Part shown: one piece after another, positions 1 to 5,097 of the stretch
Numbering within the stretch: the stretch's first letter is position 1
How the letters are laid out: each line of letters begins with the position of its first letter
From: Leptospira sp. 96542
Lineage (GTDB): Bacteria > Spirochaetota > Leptospiria > Leptospirales > Leptospiraceae
DNA length: 7,874 bases
Assembly: GCA_029310945.1 (NCBI GenBank)
Contig: JARJFC010000102.1
Coordinates: forward strand, 1 to 7,874
Direction of reading: 5' to 3'
Made by a program: the position numbers and the translations under genes
Notes under the pieces: model-generated
What the model was told of the DNA's origin: nothing
What the model saw: only the letters and a program-made list of their open reading frames with translations
Databases searched by the model: none

Positions 1-15
1 GGTCAGGAGGCCCAT
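1..15 (-). CDS. Possible start of a gene running off the left edge
   Basis: On the minus strand an ATG at 15-13 is preceded by GGAGAACACC, a good Shine-Dalgarno core (GGAG) at ideal spacing. The reading frame continues to the window edge as M-G-L-L-T. It has the same orientation as the zinc-ribbon and ClpP-like genes upstream, so it could be a third gene of that group. Only five codons are visible, so no product can be named, and the call rests entirely on the ribosome-binding site. Confidence 0.35.
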
Positions 16-91
16 GGTGTTCTCCGGTCAATGTGCGCGACGGGATTGAAACGTCCCGGATTGGCAAGTCGCGTTCCACCCATTGACGCCA

Positions 92-107
92 CGCCTGCGG
101 GGCAAGG
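92..107. repeat. 16-nt direct repeat, left copy
   Basis: CGCCTGCGGGGCAAGG here matches CGCCTGCGGGACAAGG at 2288-2303 in 15 of 16 positions and in the same orientation. The two copies bracket the zinc-ribbon and ClpP-like genes. On the minus strand this copy also lies inside a hairpin just after the zinc-ribbon stop codon (TTGATGCC pairing with GGCGTCAA, one G-U). Its role is unknown, and chance similarity in GC-rich DNA is possible. Confidence 0.35.
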
Positions 108-114
108 CATCAAG

Positions 115-426
115 CTAGCTTTTCGGCTTTGAAAAGAAGCGGGCCAGTTCTTTGCCAAGTGTCGCACCAGCGGCCCCGACAATTCCCGCACACATCACCT
201 GCAGCCAGTTGATGCCGCCTCCACTCGGGCGATCAAAAAAGAAGGGAGCAGCGATTTGAAAAGCAACCATGGACAGCCCAAGACCGACCCAACCACCCAT
301 GCGCTCTGCAGATGTGGGTTTGCTTGCCGTTGGTGACGGTTGCTGTTCAACAGGTAGAGAAGTCGCACAGATGACGCAGTGTGAACGGCCTAGCGCATTG
401 TCAGTTCCACAGTTTGAACAAAGCAT
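115..426 (-). CDS. Small zinc-ribbon membrane protein, hypothetical
   Basis: This encodes 103 aa. The N-terminus carries two CxxC knuckles (C3-x2-C6 and C17-x2-C20), the pattern of a rubredoxin-like zinc ribbon that should bind one Zn(II). A Pro/Ser/Thr linker (about 25-40) follows, then two hydrophobic segments (about 45-64 and 73-91) separated by a short polar turn, and a basic tail ending in KPKS. The likely arrangement is a cytoplasmic zinc ribbon tethered to the inner membrane by a helical hairpin. Single-ribbon proteins of this build are common and mostly uncharacterised, so I assign no function. The ATG at 426 has GGAA about 9 nt upstream. It lies 121 bp downstream of the ClpP-like membrane gene in the same direction and may be co-transcribed, although a perfect inverted repeat lies between them (503-523). 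Confidence 0.75.
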   Translation of the reverse strand: MLCSNCGTDNALGRSHCVICATSLPVEQQPSPTASKPTSAERMGGWVGLGLSMVAFQIAAPFFFDRPSGGGINWLQVMCAGIVGAAGATLGKELARFFSKPKS

Positions 427-502
427 CGTGATTCCAGGAAAGTCGGGATGGATGATGGTATGAAGTGCACGGTGAGCGGCGATTACTGCAAAGGTCCGGT
501 TA

Positions 503-523
503 TCAGTGAGACGCTGTCACTGA
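503..523. repeat. Perfect 7-bp inverted repeat between two minus-strand genes
   Basis: TCAGTGA (503-509), a 7-nt spacer and TCACTGA (517-523) form a perfect inverted repeat. It lies 24 bp past the stop codon of the ClpP-like gene and about 75 bp before the zinc-ribbon gene. There is no T-run after it on the minus strand, so it is not a canonical intrinsic terminator. It could be an operator or an mRNA-stabilising hairpin. Confidence 0.4.
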
Positions 524-547
524 CTCAGTTCGTCGACGAAACCCATG

Positions 548-2218
548 TCAATTGGCCCCAGAGTAAAGAACTCGGATCGCGCGCCCACGTTCTGCCGATG
601 GGATGCTACCCAGGCCGGAGATAAACTTGATCGCCGCATCGCAGGTAATTTCCGGCGACGCCTTTTGGCGAGCCGTAGGGTCAGTGAATACTGACAATTG
701 CTCGGCAGTCATGCCCGATATGGCTGTCTTTGCAACGCGCTCAACTTCCTTTTGGGTTGGTTTAATGCCGCGTGCAGGATCGGCTTCACGTAGCAACGTG
801 GTGATAAAGCGCATCTCCTTGGCGACCAACTCCGGTGGCAGGTTCCCTGCGATGATCATAGGTTGGCTGGATGGGAACAGCAGCTCTGCGCAGGCTCTGT
901 AGTCCCGTTTACGTAATGCAGCGAGTTGCTCTGCTATCAGTGCTTGAAACGATATGAGGGTTTCGTCGCTACCGAGAGGTAGAAAACGGGGGAATATGGC
1001 CATAAGGCTGTCGCGTGCTGCCCCAGCGACTTCCGCATCGGTCGCGCCTTGTTGCAACTTGCTCCAAGCCGCGTTCATTAGGTTCTGGAAGTCTGCGGGA
1101 TAGCGCTGTGCAAGCAGGCTGAAAACCTCGGTTTTCTTGAATTCTTTTTCGAGTTCATCACGAGACCGAATGGCTGTGGAGAGAGAAGCTGTCTCGCCGC
1201 CAAGACTCCGTCGCGTGAAGACTCCGGAGGCCAACAGTTCCTCATGACTTGGGAACCACATCCGGTCATGAGGTGTCTCGATAGCTCGGCTGATAAAAGG
1301 CGTAGGCAGTCCAGCGTGGCGATAGATGGCGCGCAATTGCTCGGTCTCTGCTGGTGTGGGTTTGCGTTCACCGCTCCCGATGCTTCGGCTGGCATGAAAC
1401 CCAAGCTTTGCGGAAGGCGCCGCCGCTCGGTCCTTGCCGGCCAGGAAGGCAATCGTGCAAGCAGATTGGCAGACGCCTTCAACATACGTATCAAGCCCGC
1501 GCTTGCGAATCACGTCAGCCAGCATCATTCCTTCGCGGATCCATCCCCCATTCGAAGAGAGGACGACCGTGGCAACCGACGGCGCCCTCTGCAGCGCTTT
1601 GTCGAGTTGGTCTGCGCTGCCATCGTTGATGCCCCCAGAGAGAAGGATCGACCGCCCATCCGCGCGCACTTCCAGCACGGTATCTGGACCGAGCTGGGCG
1701 CCGGACGCGACACGTGTGTGTTCTTTGAGGATCGGCGTGATGGTCGAGATGTCAACAAATGTCCGAACCACGCCGATGACGATCATGACCTTCGCGGCGG
1801 TGGCCCACCCTGACTTTCCACCGCGCTGAACGTGCTTGTTCGCGGAAGCCCACGTGCCAGCCACCGCCCATGTCCACGCGGCGATCCCAAGGGCGGTAAT
1901 CGCAAGAAATGCGGCAGATCCGTAACGAGCGGGAAGATTCGCTCCCAACCACGGCAACAACATGAGGCCCAAGGCAGGCGCAAACAAGGAGACAAGAAAG
2001 GTGTTGATCCAGTACGACCTGCCCAATGAATAGTCGCCGTTGAAATGGCGGCGGAAAAAGGCGAATGGTCCTGTGTACTCGGGGACAGTCTGATTCTCGG
2101 GAGGCAGAAAGGTTTCGGATGCCTGCACGGTTTTCATTCGGGCCGCAGTCCAGATCACGGCAACTATGAGTAGGACAAGCAGGAGCGGGAAAACGCTCCA
2201 GACAATGTCAGCGGCCAT
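548..2218 (-). CDS. Membrane protein with ClpP/SppA-like (COG3904-type) domain
   Basis: This encodes 556 aa from the ATG at 2218, which has AAAAGGGAG six nt upstream; the in-frame TTG at 2224 abuts that Shine-Dalgarno and is a poor start. Hydrophobic helices are visible at about 7-26, 69-92, 98-122 and 140-160. A ClpP/crotonase-like domain follows (about 175-340): VVLSSNGGWIREG (about 218-230) resembles the strand-turn-helix of the fold, C-Q-S-A-C-T-I-A-F places a candidate nucleophile at S252, and LGFHASR gives H275 as candidate catalytic His. This arrangement is typical of the COG3904 'predicted periplasmic' ClpP-like proteins fused to membrane segments. The remaining about 200 residues are helical and polar with no motif I recognise. 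Inference: a membrane-embedded serine-protease-like protein, possibly handling membrane or envelope substrates. Activity is unproven because the third catalytic residue is not clear. A short zinc-ribbon membrane protein follows in the same direction. Confidence 0.75.
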   Translation of the reverse strand: MAADIVWSVFPLLLVLLIVAVIWTAARMKTVQASETFLPPENQTVPEYTGPFAFFRRHFNGDYSLGRSYWINTFLVSLFAPALGLMLLPWLGANLPARYGSAAFLAITALGIAAWTWAVAGTWASANKHVQRGGKSGWATAAKVMIVIGVVRTFVDISTITPILKEHTRVASGAQLGPDTVLEVRADGRSILLSGGINDGSADQLDKALQRAPSVATVVLSSNGGWIREGMMLADVIRKRGLDTYVEGVCQSACTIAFLAGKDRAAAPSAKLGFHASRSIGSGERKPTPAETEQLRAIYRHAGLPTPFISRAIETPHDRMWFPSHEELLASGVFTRRSLGGETASLSTAIRSRDELEKEFKKTEVFSLLAQRYPADFQNLMNAAWSKLQQGATDAEVAGAARDSLMAIFPRFLPLGSDETLISFQALIAEQLAALRKRDYRACAELLFPSSQPMIIAGNLPPELVAKEMRFITTLLREADPARGIKPTQKEVERVAKTAISGMTAEQLSVFTDPTARQKASPEITCDAAIKFISGLGSIPSAERGRAIRVLYSGAN

Positions 2219-2287
2219 GGTCAACTCCCTTTTAATTCTGAAACATGACCGCTGTCGCCATCGGTCGTACGATCAAAGACGGTAGCG

Positions 2288-2303
2288 CGCCTGCGGGACA
2301 AGG
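2288..2303. repeat. 16-nt direct repeat, right copy
   Basis: This matches 92-107 in 15 of 16 bases, same orientation. It lies about 70 bp upstream of the ClpP-like gene. Together the pair encloses about 2.2 kb carrying two genes. Confidence 0.35.
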
Positions 2304-2364
2304 TACAGAAATCCTACTGCGACTTTGCCTAGAAGCGCGAGCCAGCCAATGTTACCGAATGGCA

Positions 2365-2371
2365 GTCTAAC
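2365..2371 (-). other. R'-type integron core box GTTAGAC (candidate distal end of the array)
   Basis: The minus strand reads GCAGTCAACTC-GTTAGAC-TGCC. GTTAGAC fits the attC/attI crossover consensus GTTRRRY exactly, and the GTCAACTC just before it is the same L'-like string seen before the R' box of the well-formed attC at 4270-4383. This is probably the 3' half of an attC belonging to the 2575-2826 cassette. The matching R'' would be near the stop codon of that gene (AACTAAC, one mismatch to RYYYAAC), giving an unusually long site of about 215 bp that contains the dispersed repeat. Confidence 0.4.
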
Positions 2372-2464
2372 GAGTTGACTGCTTCGGCGCGTTCGCAATG
2401 ACGCATGAGGAGATCGATTTTTGCGTCAGGCCGTGCACTCTTGGCCGTGGAGAGGCTGCCTGAT

Positions 2465-2537
2465 GCCGATTTCGGTTTTCGACCCCCAGCAGCCGGTCGG
2501 CAACTTAGAAAGCTGACGCTCAACGCCCGAGATAAGG
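2465..2537 (-). repeat. Cassette-end repeat, copy 1
   Basis: This is a member of a family also seen at 2855-2956, 3414-3527 and 3931-3993. Shared blocks in plus-strand order are CCGATTTC(T/G)GTT, TCGACCC, AGCCGGTCGGCAACTTAG and CTGACGCTCAACG. It lies 38 bp beyond the stop codon of the 2575-2826 gene, the same placement relative to a gene as the other copies. Confidence 0.7.
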
Positions 2538-2574
2538 CTGGCTGTTTTGCCGTTGAGGGGGAGTCCATATACGA

Positions 2575-2826
2575 CTAGGTTAGTTCGACGATCTGACCAA
2601 CCTGGACTCGCGGCAGATCGTTCGCAGAGGACAGCACGAAAGCGAACAGAGTCAGATCAGGGCTGCCGTCCTTTTTCAGCGTCCTAGGCTGCGAGACAGA
2701 GCGCTTGATAGGCACCCCCCCCAGCATTGGAGATTCTGCGAGAGTGAATTCGCCGCTCTCCAGTTGGCGGGCGAACAGCGTAACTGGTCGCTGTTTCTCG
2801 AGGATGTAGACGATTTCGAACTTCAT
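2575..2826 (-). CDS. Small cassette-borne hypothetical protein (83 aa)
   Basis: I chose the ATG at 2826, giving M-K-F-E-I-V-Y-I-L-E. The longer open frame from 2880 begins inside the dispersed repeat, so its extra 18 residues are probably not translated. The protein is rich in beta-strand-forming stretches (about 2-9, 15-20, 58-65, 75-83) with two Pro/Gly turns, has no membrane helix, signal peptide or Cys, and suggests a small all-beta fold. I recognise no named domain; it resembles the short hypothetical proteins often found in integron cassettes. It is the fifth and last gene of the minus-strand array. The Shine-Dalgarno is weak (AGGCAG upstream), as is usual for cassette genes. Confidence 0.65.
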   Translation of the reverse strand: MKFEIVYILEKQRPVTLFARQLESGEFTLAESPMLGGVPIKRSVSQPRTLKKDGSPDLTLFAFVLSSANDLPRVQVGQIVELT

Positions 2827-2854
2827 TGAAGCTGCCTGGTTCGGGCGACACAAA

Positions 2855-2956
2855 CGTCCGCTTCTGGCCGAGTGCAGCATGGTGCCATTTTCTGTTCTCG
2901 ACCCATAGCCGCCGGTCGGAAACTAAGAATGCAGACGCTCAACGTTTGACGTGAGG
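2855..2956 (-). repeat. Cassette-end repeat, copy 2 (full-length form)
   Basis: This is the longest clear copy. An outer block CGTCCGCTTCTGGCCG (2855-2870) is followed about 16 bp later by the core TTCTGTTCTCGACCC (2890-2904) and then the shared AGCCGCCGGTCGG and GACGCTCAACGTTTGA blocks. The same two-part layout occurs at 3414-3527. The outer block alone recurs at 5276-5288. On the coding (minus) strand it follows the Imm35-like gene and reaches to within 30 bp of the start of the next gene. Confidence 0.7.
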
Positions 2957-3034
2957 GGACGCCGTAGCCGCGAAGGGAATCCAGCGCACACAAGTGAAGC
3001 TTGTGGGTGGCCCTTCCCGAAGAAATAGTTAGAT
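2956..3034 (-). other. Candidate degenerate attC after the Imm35-like gene
   Basis: On the minus strand ATCTAAC (3034-3028), a full match to the R'' consensus RYYYAAC, lies one base past the stop codon. It is followed by an imperfect stem-loop: CCCTTCC (3011-3017) pairs with CGAAGGG (2971-2977) and CTTGTG (3000-3005) with CACAAG (2989-2994). This is the right position and shape for an attC. The expected complementary R' (GTTAGAT) is not visible at the far end, where a dispersed repeat copy begins, so the site looks eroded. Confidence 0.35.
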
Positions 3035-3035
3035 C

Positions 3036-3347
3036 TCACCATCTGGCCACCTCTGGTGACATACCGAGACAAGCAGCCGGCATCTCTTTTTCGAGTTCTC
3101 GTAGGCGCTCCTTGTAGCGCAGACCTAAGATTCGAAGCTCCCCATTTGTACGTTCGATAAGGAAAGGCACATTGCCAACTAATGAAGCCTCAAGATTGGA
3201 TGGATCCGCAATGAACTCGGGTGCGTTGTAGAAGAAGACCCAGCCGTAAGGCAAGGATTGGATCTTTTCCAAATGCAACACCGCTTGCCCGTCTGTTGAC
3301 ACTTCAACCCAACACTCGGCGATCCGTTTAGCGGAGCTGAATTTCAT
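3036..3347 (-). CDS. Imm35/YrhB-type immunity protein, orphan
   Basis: This encodes 103 aa. The central stretch GWVFFYN (35-41), an acidic loop, and then G-N-V-P-F-L-I-E-R (58-66) with a G-E-L-R-I-L-G strand (69-75) is the signature of the YrhB/Immunity-protein-35 family, small soluble proteins often found beside polymorphic toxins. A charged helix (about 76-89) closes the domain. Known for the family: predicted toxin-neutralising role, with targets mostly undefined. No toxin gene is adjacent, so this is an orphan immunity gene carried in a cassette array, which could protect against toxins of competing strains. The ATG at 3347 lacks a clear Shine-Dalgarno. A strong hairpin (3378-3395) lies 30 bp upstream, and an R'' box (3028-3034) follows the stop. 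Confidence 0.75.
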   Translation of the reverse strand: MKFSSAKRIAECWVEVSTDGQAVLHLEKIQSLPYGWVFFYNAPEFIADPSNLEASLVGNVPFLIERTNGELRILGLRYKERLRELEKEMPAACLGMSPEVARW

Positions 3348-3377
3348 ATGAGCTATATCGTTTTAGATAACAGGCTG

Positions 3378-3395
3378 CACCCGGCTTGCCGGGTG
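3378..3395. repeat. Strong GC hairpin upstream of the Imm35-like gene
   Basis: CACCCGGC (3378-3385), TT, GCCGGGTG (3388-3395) is a perfect inverted repeat that folds as a 7-bp stem with a 4-nt loop. On the minus strand AACA before it and TGTT after it can extend the pairing across small bulges. It has no T-run, so it is not a clear terminator. It lies exactly where a cassette junction is expected, between the 3580-3894 and 3036-3347 genes, and could be the tip of a short degenerate attC. Confidence 0.55.
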
Positions 3396-3413
3396 ATGTT
3401 CGGTTGATAGACA

Positions 3414-3527
3414 GACCCGCTTTCGGCATTGGCTGCTACTAGTCGAGTCTAGCCTGTTGCCGATTTCTGTTCTCGACCCGTTGCGGACACTGGTCAAACT
3501 GGAAAAGCGGTCATTCACCGTTGGGGC
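3414..3527 (-). repeat. Cassette-end repeat, copy 3 (divergent)
   Basis: The outer block GACCCGCTTTCGGC (3414-3427) and core CCGATTTCTGTTCTCGACCC (3460-3479) match copies 1 and 2. Beyond the core the sequence is diverged but still alignable (for example TTTGACC against GTTGCCGACC, and GGTGAATGACC against GTTGAGCGTCAG on the minus strand). It follows the stop codon of the two-helix membrane gene by about 53 bp. Confidence 0.6.
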
Positions 3528-3579
3528 AAGTGGTTCCGGCGAGAGTCCGCTTGATTGATGGGCAGGACAATTGATTGGT

Positions 3580-3894
3580 TCAGTCCTTGCGCTTAAGAAC
3601 TGCATGCCATATTTCACCAATGTTAAAAATCTGACTGAAGCCTAGCCATATGCATGTGATGCAGCCAAGGAATGTGATTCCTGCAGAAACTGCATATTGG
3701 TAAGGGTTTTCTTGCCAAGTAATGACTGTGTGCGTGAATTTTCCGATTGACATGGGCTCTAGCGAAATCCAAGCCGGAATCATGCGCCATAGCCACCAAG
3801 AACCAAAAGCAATAAGAAGAATCGGCAAGATCCTGCGCTGACAAAAAGCAAGAAATGACTTGTACTTTTTGCTGTGATCGTCAATGGTATTCAT
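3580..3894 (-). CDS. Two-helix small membrane protein, hypothetical
   Basis: This encodes 104 aa. A basic, hydrophilic N-terminus (1-21, with KK, K and RR) precedes helix 1 (about 20-40, with the W-W-L-W cluster). A roughly 28-residue loop with T, W and N residues follows, then helix 2 (about 68-90), and a short tail ending K-R-K-D. The positive-inside rule places both termini in the cytoplasm. I recognise no family. Codon use is more AT-rich than in the flanking chromosome, a usual sign of acquired cassette cargo. The ATG at 3894 has no convincing Shine-Dalgarno. Small two-helix proteins next to immunity genes are sometimes immunity proteins for pore-forming toxins, but nothing here proves that role. 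Confidence 0.65.
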   Translation of the reverse strand: MNTIDDHSKKYKSFLAFCQRRILPILLIAFGSWWLWRMIPAWISLEPMSIGKFTHTVITWQENPYQYAVSAGITFLGCITCIWLGFSQIFNIGEIWHAVLKRKD

Positions 3895-3930
3895 ATTGAT
3901 TGGGCTGAATCGCCATCTGCTTGGCTAGGC

Positions 3931-3993
3931 ACTTTCGACCCATAGCAGCCGGTCGGCAACTTAGGAAACTGACGCTCAGCGTTTGAGTTAGAC
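3931..3993 (-). repeat. Cassette-end repeat, copy 4, fused to a perfect R'' box
   Basis: On the minus strand GTCTAAC (3993-3987) is an exact RYYYAAC R'' box that contains the TAA stop of the upstream gene. It runs straight into the shared repeat, TCAAACGCTGAGCGTCAG and then the GCCGACCGGCTGCTATGGGTCGA blocks. Aligning the other copies on this one puts weaker R''-like strings (CCTTATC in copy 1, CCCTCAC in copy 2) at the same place. The repeat therefore appears to begin as an attC left end, but no matching right end is seen. Confidence 0.65.
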
Positions 3994-4260
3994 CTCGCCA
4001 GACGACACCCAAACGAGCTCGATTCCCTCGGCGGCGTGGTCATTGGATATCTCATTGATTTCATCAGCGTTGATGACAGGCCCAGGCCGAGGAAGAGAGG
4101 CCTGAGCGAGCTCGGGATGCTGCACCTCTGCCAAAGCCACAGCGCGACGGAAAGCTGCATTGGGATCGACCGCGTGTACCACCCCTGCTAGCTCGAAGTT
4201 GCATCTGTGGCTGGCTCGCGAGAAGCCCTCACCAAAAATTTGCACGCTCCACGCTTTCAT
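3988..4260 (-). CDS. Cassette-borne hypothetical protein (90 aa)
   Basis: This is a 90-aa soluble protein beginning M-K-A-W-S-V-Q-I-F-G, with a mixed alpha/beta pattern: strand (2-9), strand (about 21-31), an Ala-rich helix (34-47), then a Pro-rich turn and the acidic N-A-D-E-I-N-E-I motif (64-71). No membrane helix or signal peptide is present. Short proteins with an N-terminal 'W-x-V-x-I-F-G' strand and a late 'A-D-E-I-x-E-x' segment are familiar from integron cassettes, but their function is unknown and I assign none. Its TAA stop lies inside an R'' box (GTCTAAC), and its 5' end follows an R'-type box (GTCAGAC at 4270-4276) that complements that R'' with one mismatch, as expected for a single cassette. 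The gene starts only 9 bp inside the cassette boundary, with no good Shine-Dalgarno. Confidence 0.7.
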   Translation of the reverse strand: MKAWSVQIFGEGFSRASHRCNFELAGVVHAVDPNAAFRRAVALAEVQHPELAQASLPRPGPVINADEINEISNDHAAEGIELVWVSSGEV

Positions 4261-4269
4261 CGCGGGCAG

Positions 4270-4383
4270 GTCTGACGTCGGAGTTGACCGGCTCGCGCCG
4301 GCATTGCGCCGCGAGGCGTACGCTTACCAGCACGCCTTGCGGCGCAATGCCGGTGCGTTTCCGCGTCGAACGACCTGTTAGCC
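4270..4383 (-). other. attC recombination site (integron cassette)
   Basis: This is a 114-bp site on the minus strand. R'' is GGCTAAC (4383-4377) and holds the stop codon of the upstream gene. A GTCGTTCGACGCGG L''-like region follows, then a long stem: CCGGCATTGCGCCGC pairs perfectly over 15 bp with its complement (4298-4312 against 4339-4353), and an inner AGGCGT/ACGCCT stem extends it. The L'-like CCGGTCAACTCCGAC then pairs imperfectly with L'', leaving extrahelical bases, and the R' box is GTCAGAC (4276-4270; one mismatch to GTTRRRY). Length, box order, bulged L arms and position between two head-to-tail small genes all fit an attC. It should fold as a single-strand hairpin recognised by an integron integrase. 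Confidence 0.85.
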
Positions 4384-5097
4384 GGCATTGCTACCCTCGA
4401 CGCCGAACTGCTCTCGCAGTTGGTCGAGCGTGAACACACGCACGACAACAGGAACTGGATTCTCTGAAAAGACCTTAGAGAAGAACTCACGTGCACGCTG
4501 CACGTCCTCTGGACCCTCGAAAACGAGAGCCAGAATAATTTGTGCGTTCTTCCAGCCGTAGTTGCGTACCGCGTCGGTGACCTTCTGAATGGAGGGCCTC
4601 ACCCTTCCGACTTTACTTCCCGCAACGACGTATTTCACTTCAACGATCGTGGGCCGGCCATTCAACATGAAGAGTCCGTCGAACCCGCTGTCGCGACCCG
4701 CAGTGACTTGCCGGCTAACCGGAATCCCGTATTCGGCTTGCAGTGCCCGAAGTGCGAGGTCCTCGGCTTGGAAATACCGCACCTGTATCTGCGTAGAAGT
4801 TGCAGGTGCGGGCACGTTTGCAGGAGGGACGACCCCGGGTTGCGCCTCGGCCTGAGCCTGAAGCACTTCCTGCACTTCTTCCGCGACCTTCGCCTTTTGA
4901 GCGATGGGGTCCTGGGGCTTCAACTGATCCGAGATTTCGAAAGGCCCGGCCTTCACACTGCTCCCCGACTCAATGCGCGTCTGTAGTGCGACCAAGAGTC
5001 CATAGATCGGGGAGTGAAATCGCCAGACGATGACGCCGATAAGACCGACCCAGAGTACGGTCTGAATGAGAGGCGCGATGTGTTCCATGCCGGCTAA
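4276..5097 (-). mobile_element. Integron gene cassette carrying the PD-(D/E)XK-like gene
   Basis: The cassette runs on the minus strand from the TTAGCC of the 5' crossover box (G|TTAGCC, 5098-5092) to the G of the attC R' box (4276). In a circular cassette these ends would join to give an attC with R'' GGCTAAC and R' GTTAGCC, which are exact complements. That match is independent support for a true cassette of 822 bp holding one gene that starts 3 bp after the box and stops within R''. Confidence 0.8.
4378..5088 (-). CDS. Membrane-anchored PD-(D/E)XK-like nuclease candidate
   Basis: This encodes 236 aa. An N-terminal transmembrane helix (about 6-24) is followed by an amphipathic stretch with the R-I-E-S-G-S-S-V-K-A-G-P-F-E motif (38-51), a coiled-coil-prone Gln/Ala segment (about 63-82), a Pro/Ala linker (about 84-97), and a C-terminal domain (about 100-228). 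That domain has the layout of a restriction-endonuclease-like core: helix (103-120), S-G-F-D-G-L-F with D137, then P-T-I-V-E-V-K-Y with E150 and K152, giving the D-x12-E-x-K metal-binding signature, then helix-strand-helix. The family knowledge is that such cores cleave DNA or RNA; membrane tethering suggests action near the inner membrane, for example on incoming DNA, but that is inference. It is the first gene of the array, next to the 5' crossover box. The ATG has no Shine-Dalgarno, so translation may be leaderless-like or depend on an upstream promoter. Confidence 0.7.
   Translation of the reverse strand: MEHIAPLIQTVLWVGLIGVIVWRFHSPIYGLLVALQTRIESGSSVKAGPFEISDQLKPQDPIAQKAKVAEEVQEVLQAQAEAQPGVVPPANVPAPATSTQIQVRYFQAEDLALRALQAEYGIPVSRQVTAGRDSGFDGLFMLNGRPTIVEVKYVVAGSKVGRVRPSIQKVTDAVRNYGWKNAQIILALVFEGPEDVQRAREFFSKVFSENPVPVVVRVFTLDQLREQFGVEGSNAG

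Larger units (their letters stand above)
2219..2574. other. Gene-poor junction between cassette array and ClpP-like gene
   Basis: This 356-bp stretch holds one copy of the cassette-end repeat (2465-2537), a GTTAGAC box on the minus strand (2365-2371), the right copy of the 16-nt direct repeat (2288-2303), and the upstream region of the ClpP-like gene including its ribosome-binding site. The only open frame (2329-2568, minus) runs through the repeat and shows no domain or Shine-Dalgarno, so I do not call it a gene. No strong sigma-70 promoter is evident for the ClpP-like gene. Confidence 0.5.

Noticed and set aside
37..52. GCGACGGGATTGAAAC resembles the 3' end of a CRISPR repeat
   Set aside because: Only one copy is present, with no spacer-repeat periodicity and no cas genes.
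1244..1813. Long plus-strand open frame opposite the ClpP-like gene
   Set aside because: It is an antisense shadow in GC-rich sequence; Arg/Pro-rich composition and no domain.
2219..2224. TTG start two codons upstream of the ClpP-like gene's ATG
   Set aside because: It directly abuts the GGGAG ribosome-binding site, while the ATG at 2218 is at proper spacing.
2329..2568. 79-aa minus-strand open frame
   Set aside because: It runs through the dispersed repeat and the GTTAGAC box, has no Shine-Dalgarno and no recognisable domain.
2827..2880. N-terminal extension of the 83-aa cassette gene to an upstream ATG
   Set aside because: The added 18 codons lie in the outer block of the repeat; the internal ATG at 2826 starts a more natural protein.
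4160..4381. Plus-strand open frame across the attC site
   Set aside because: It is created by the GC-rich palindrome of the attC; no gene features.
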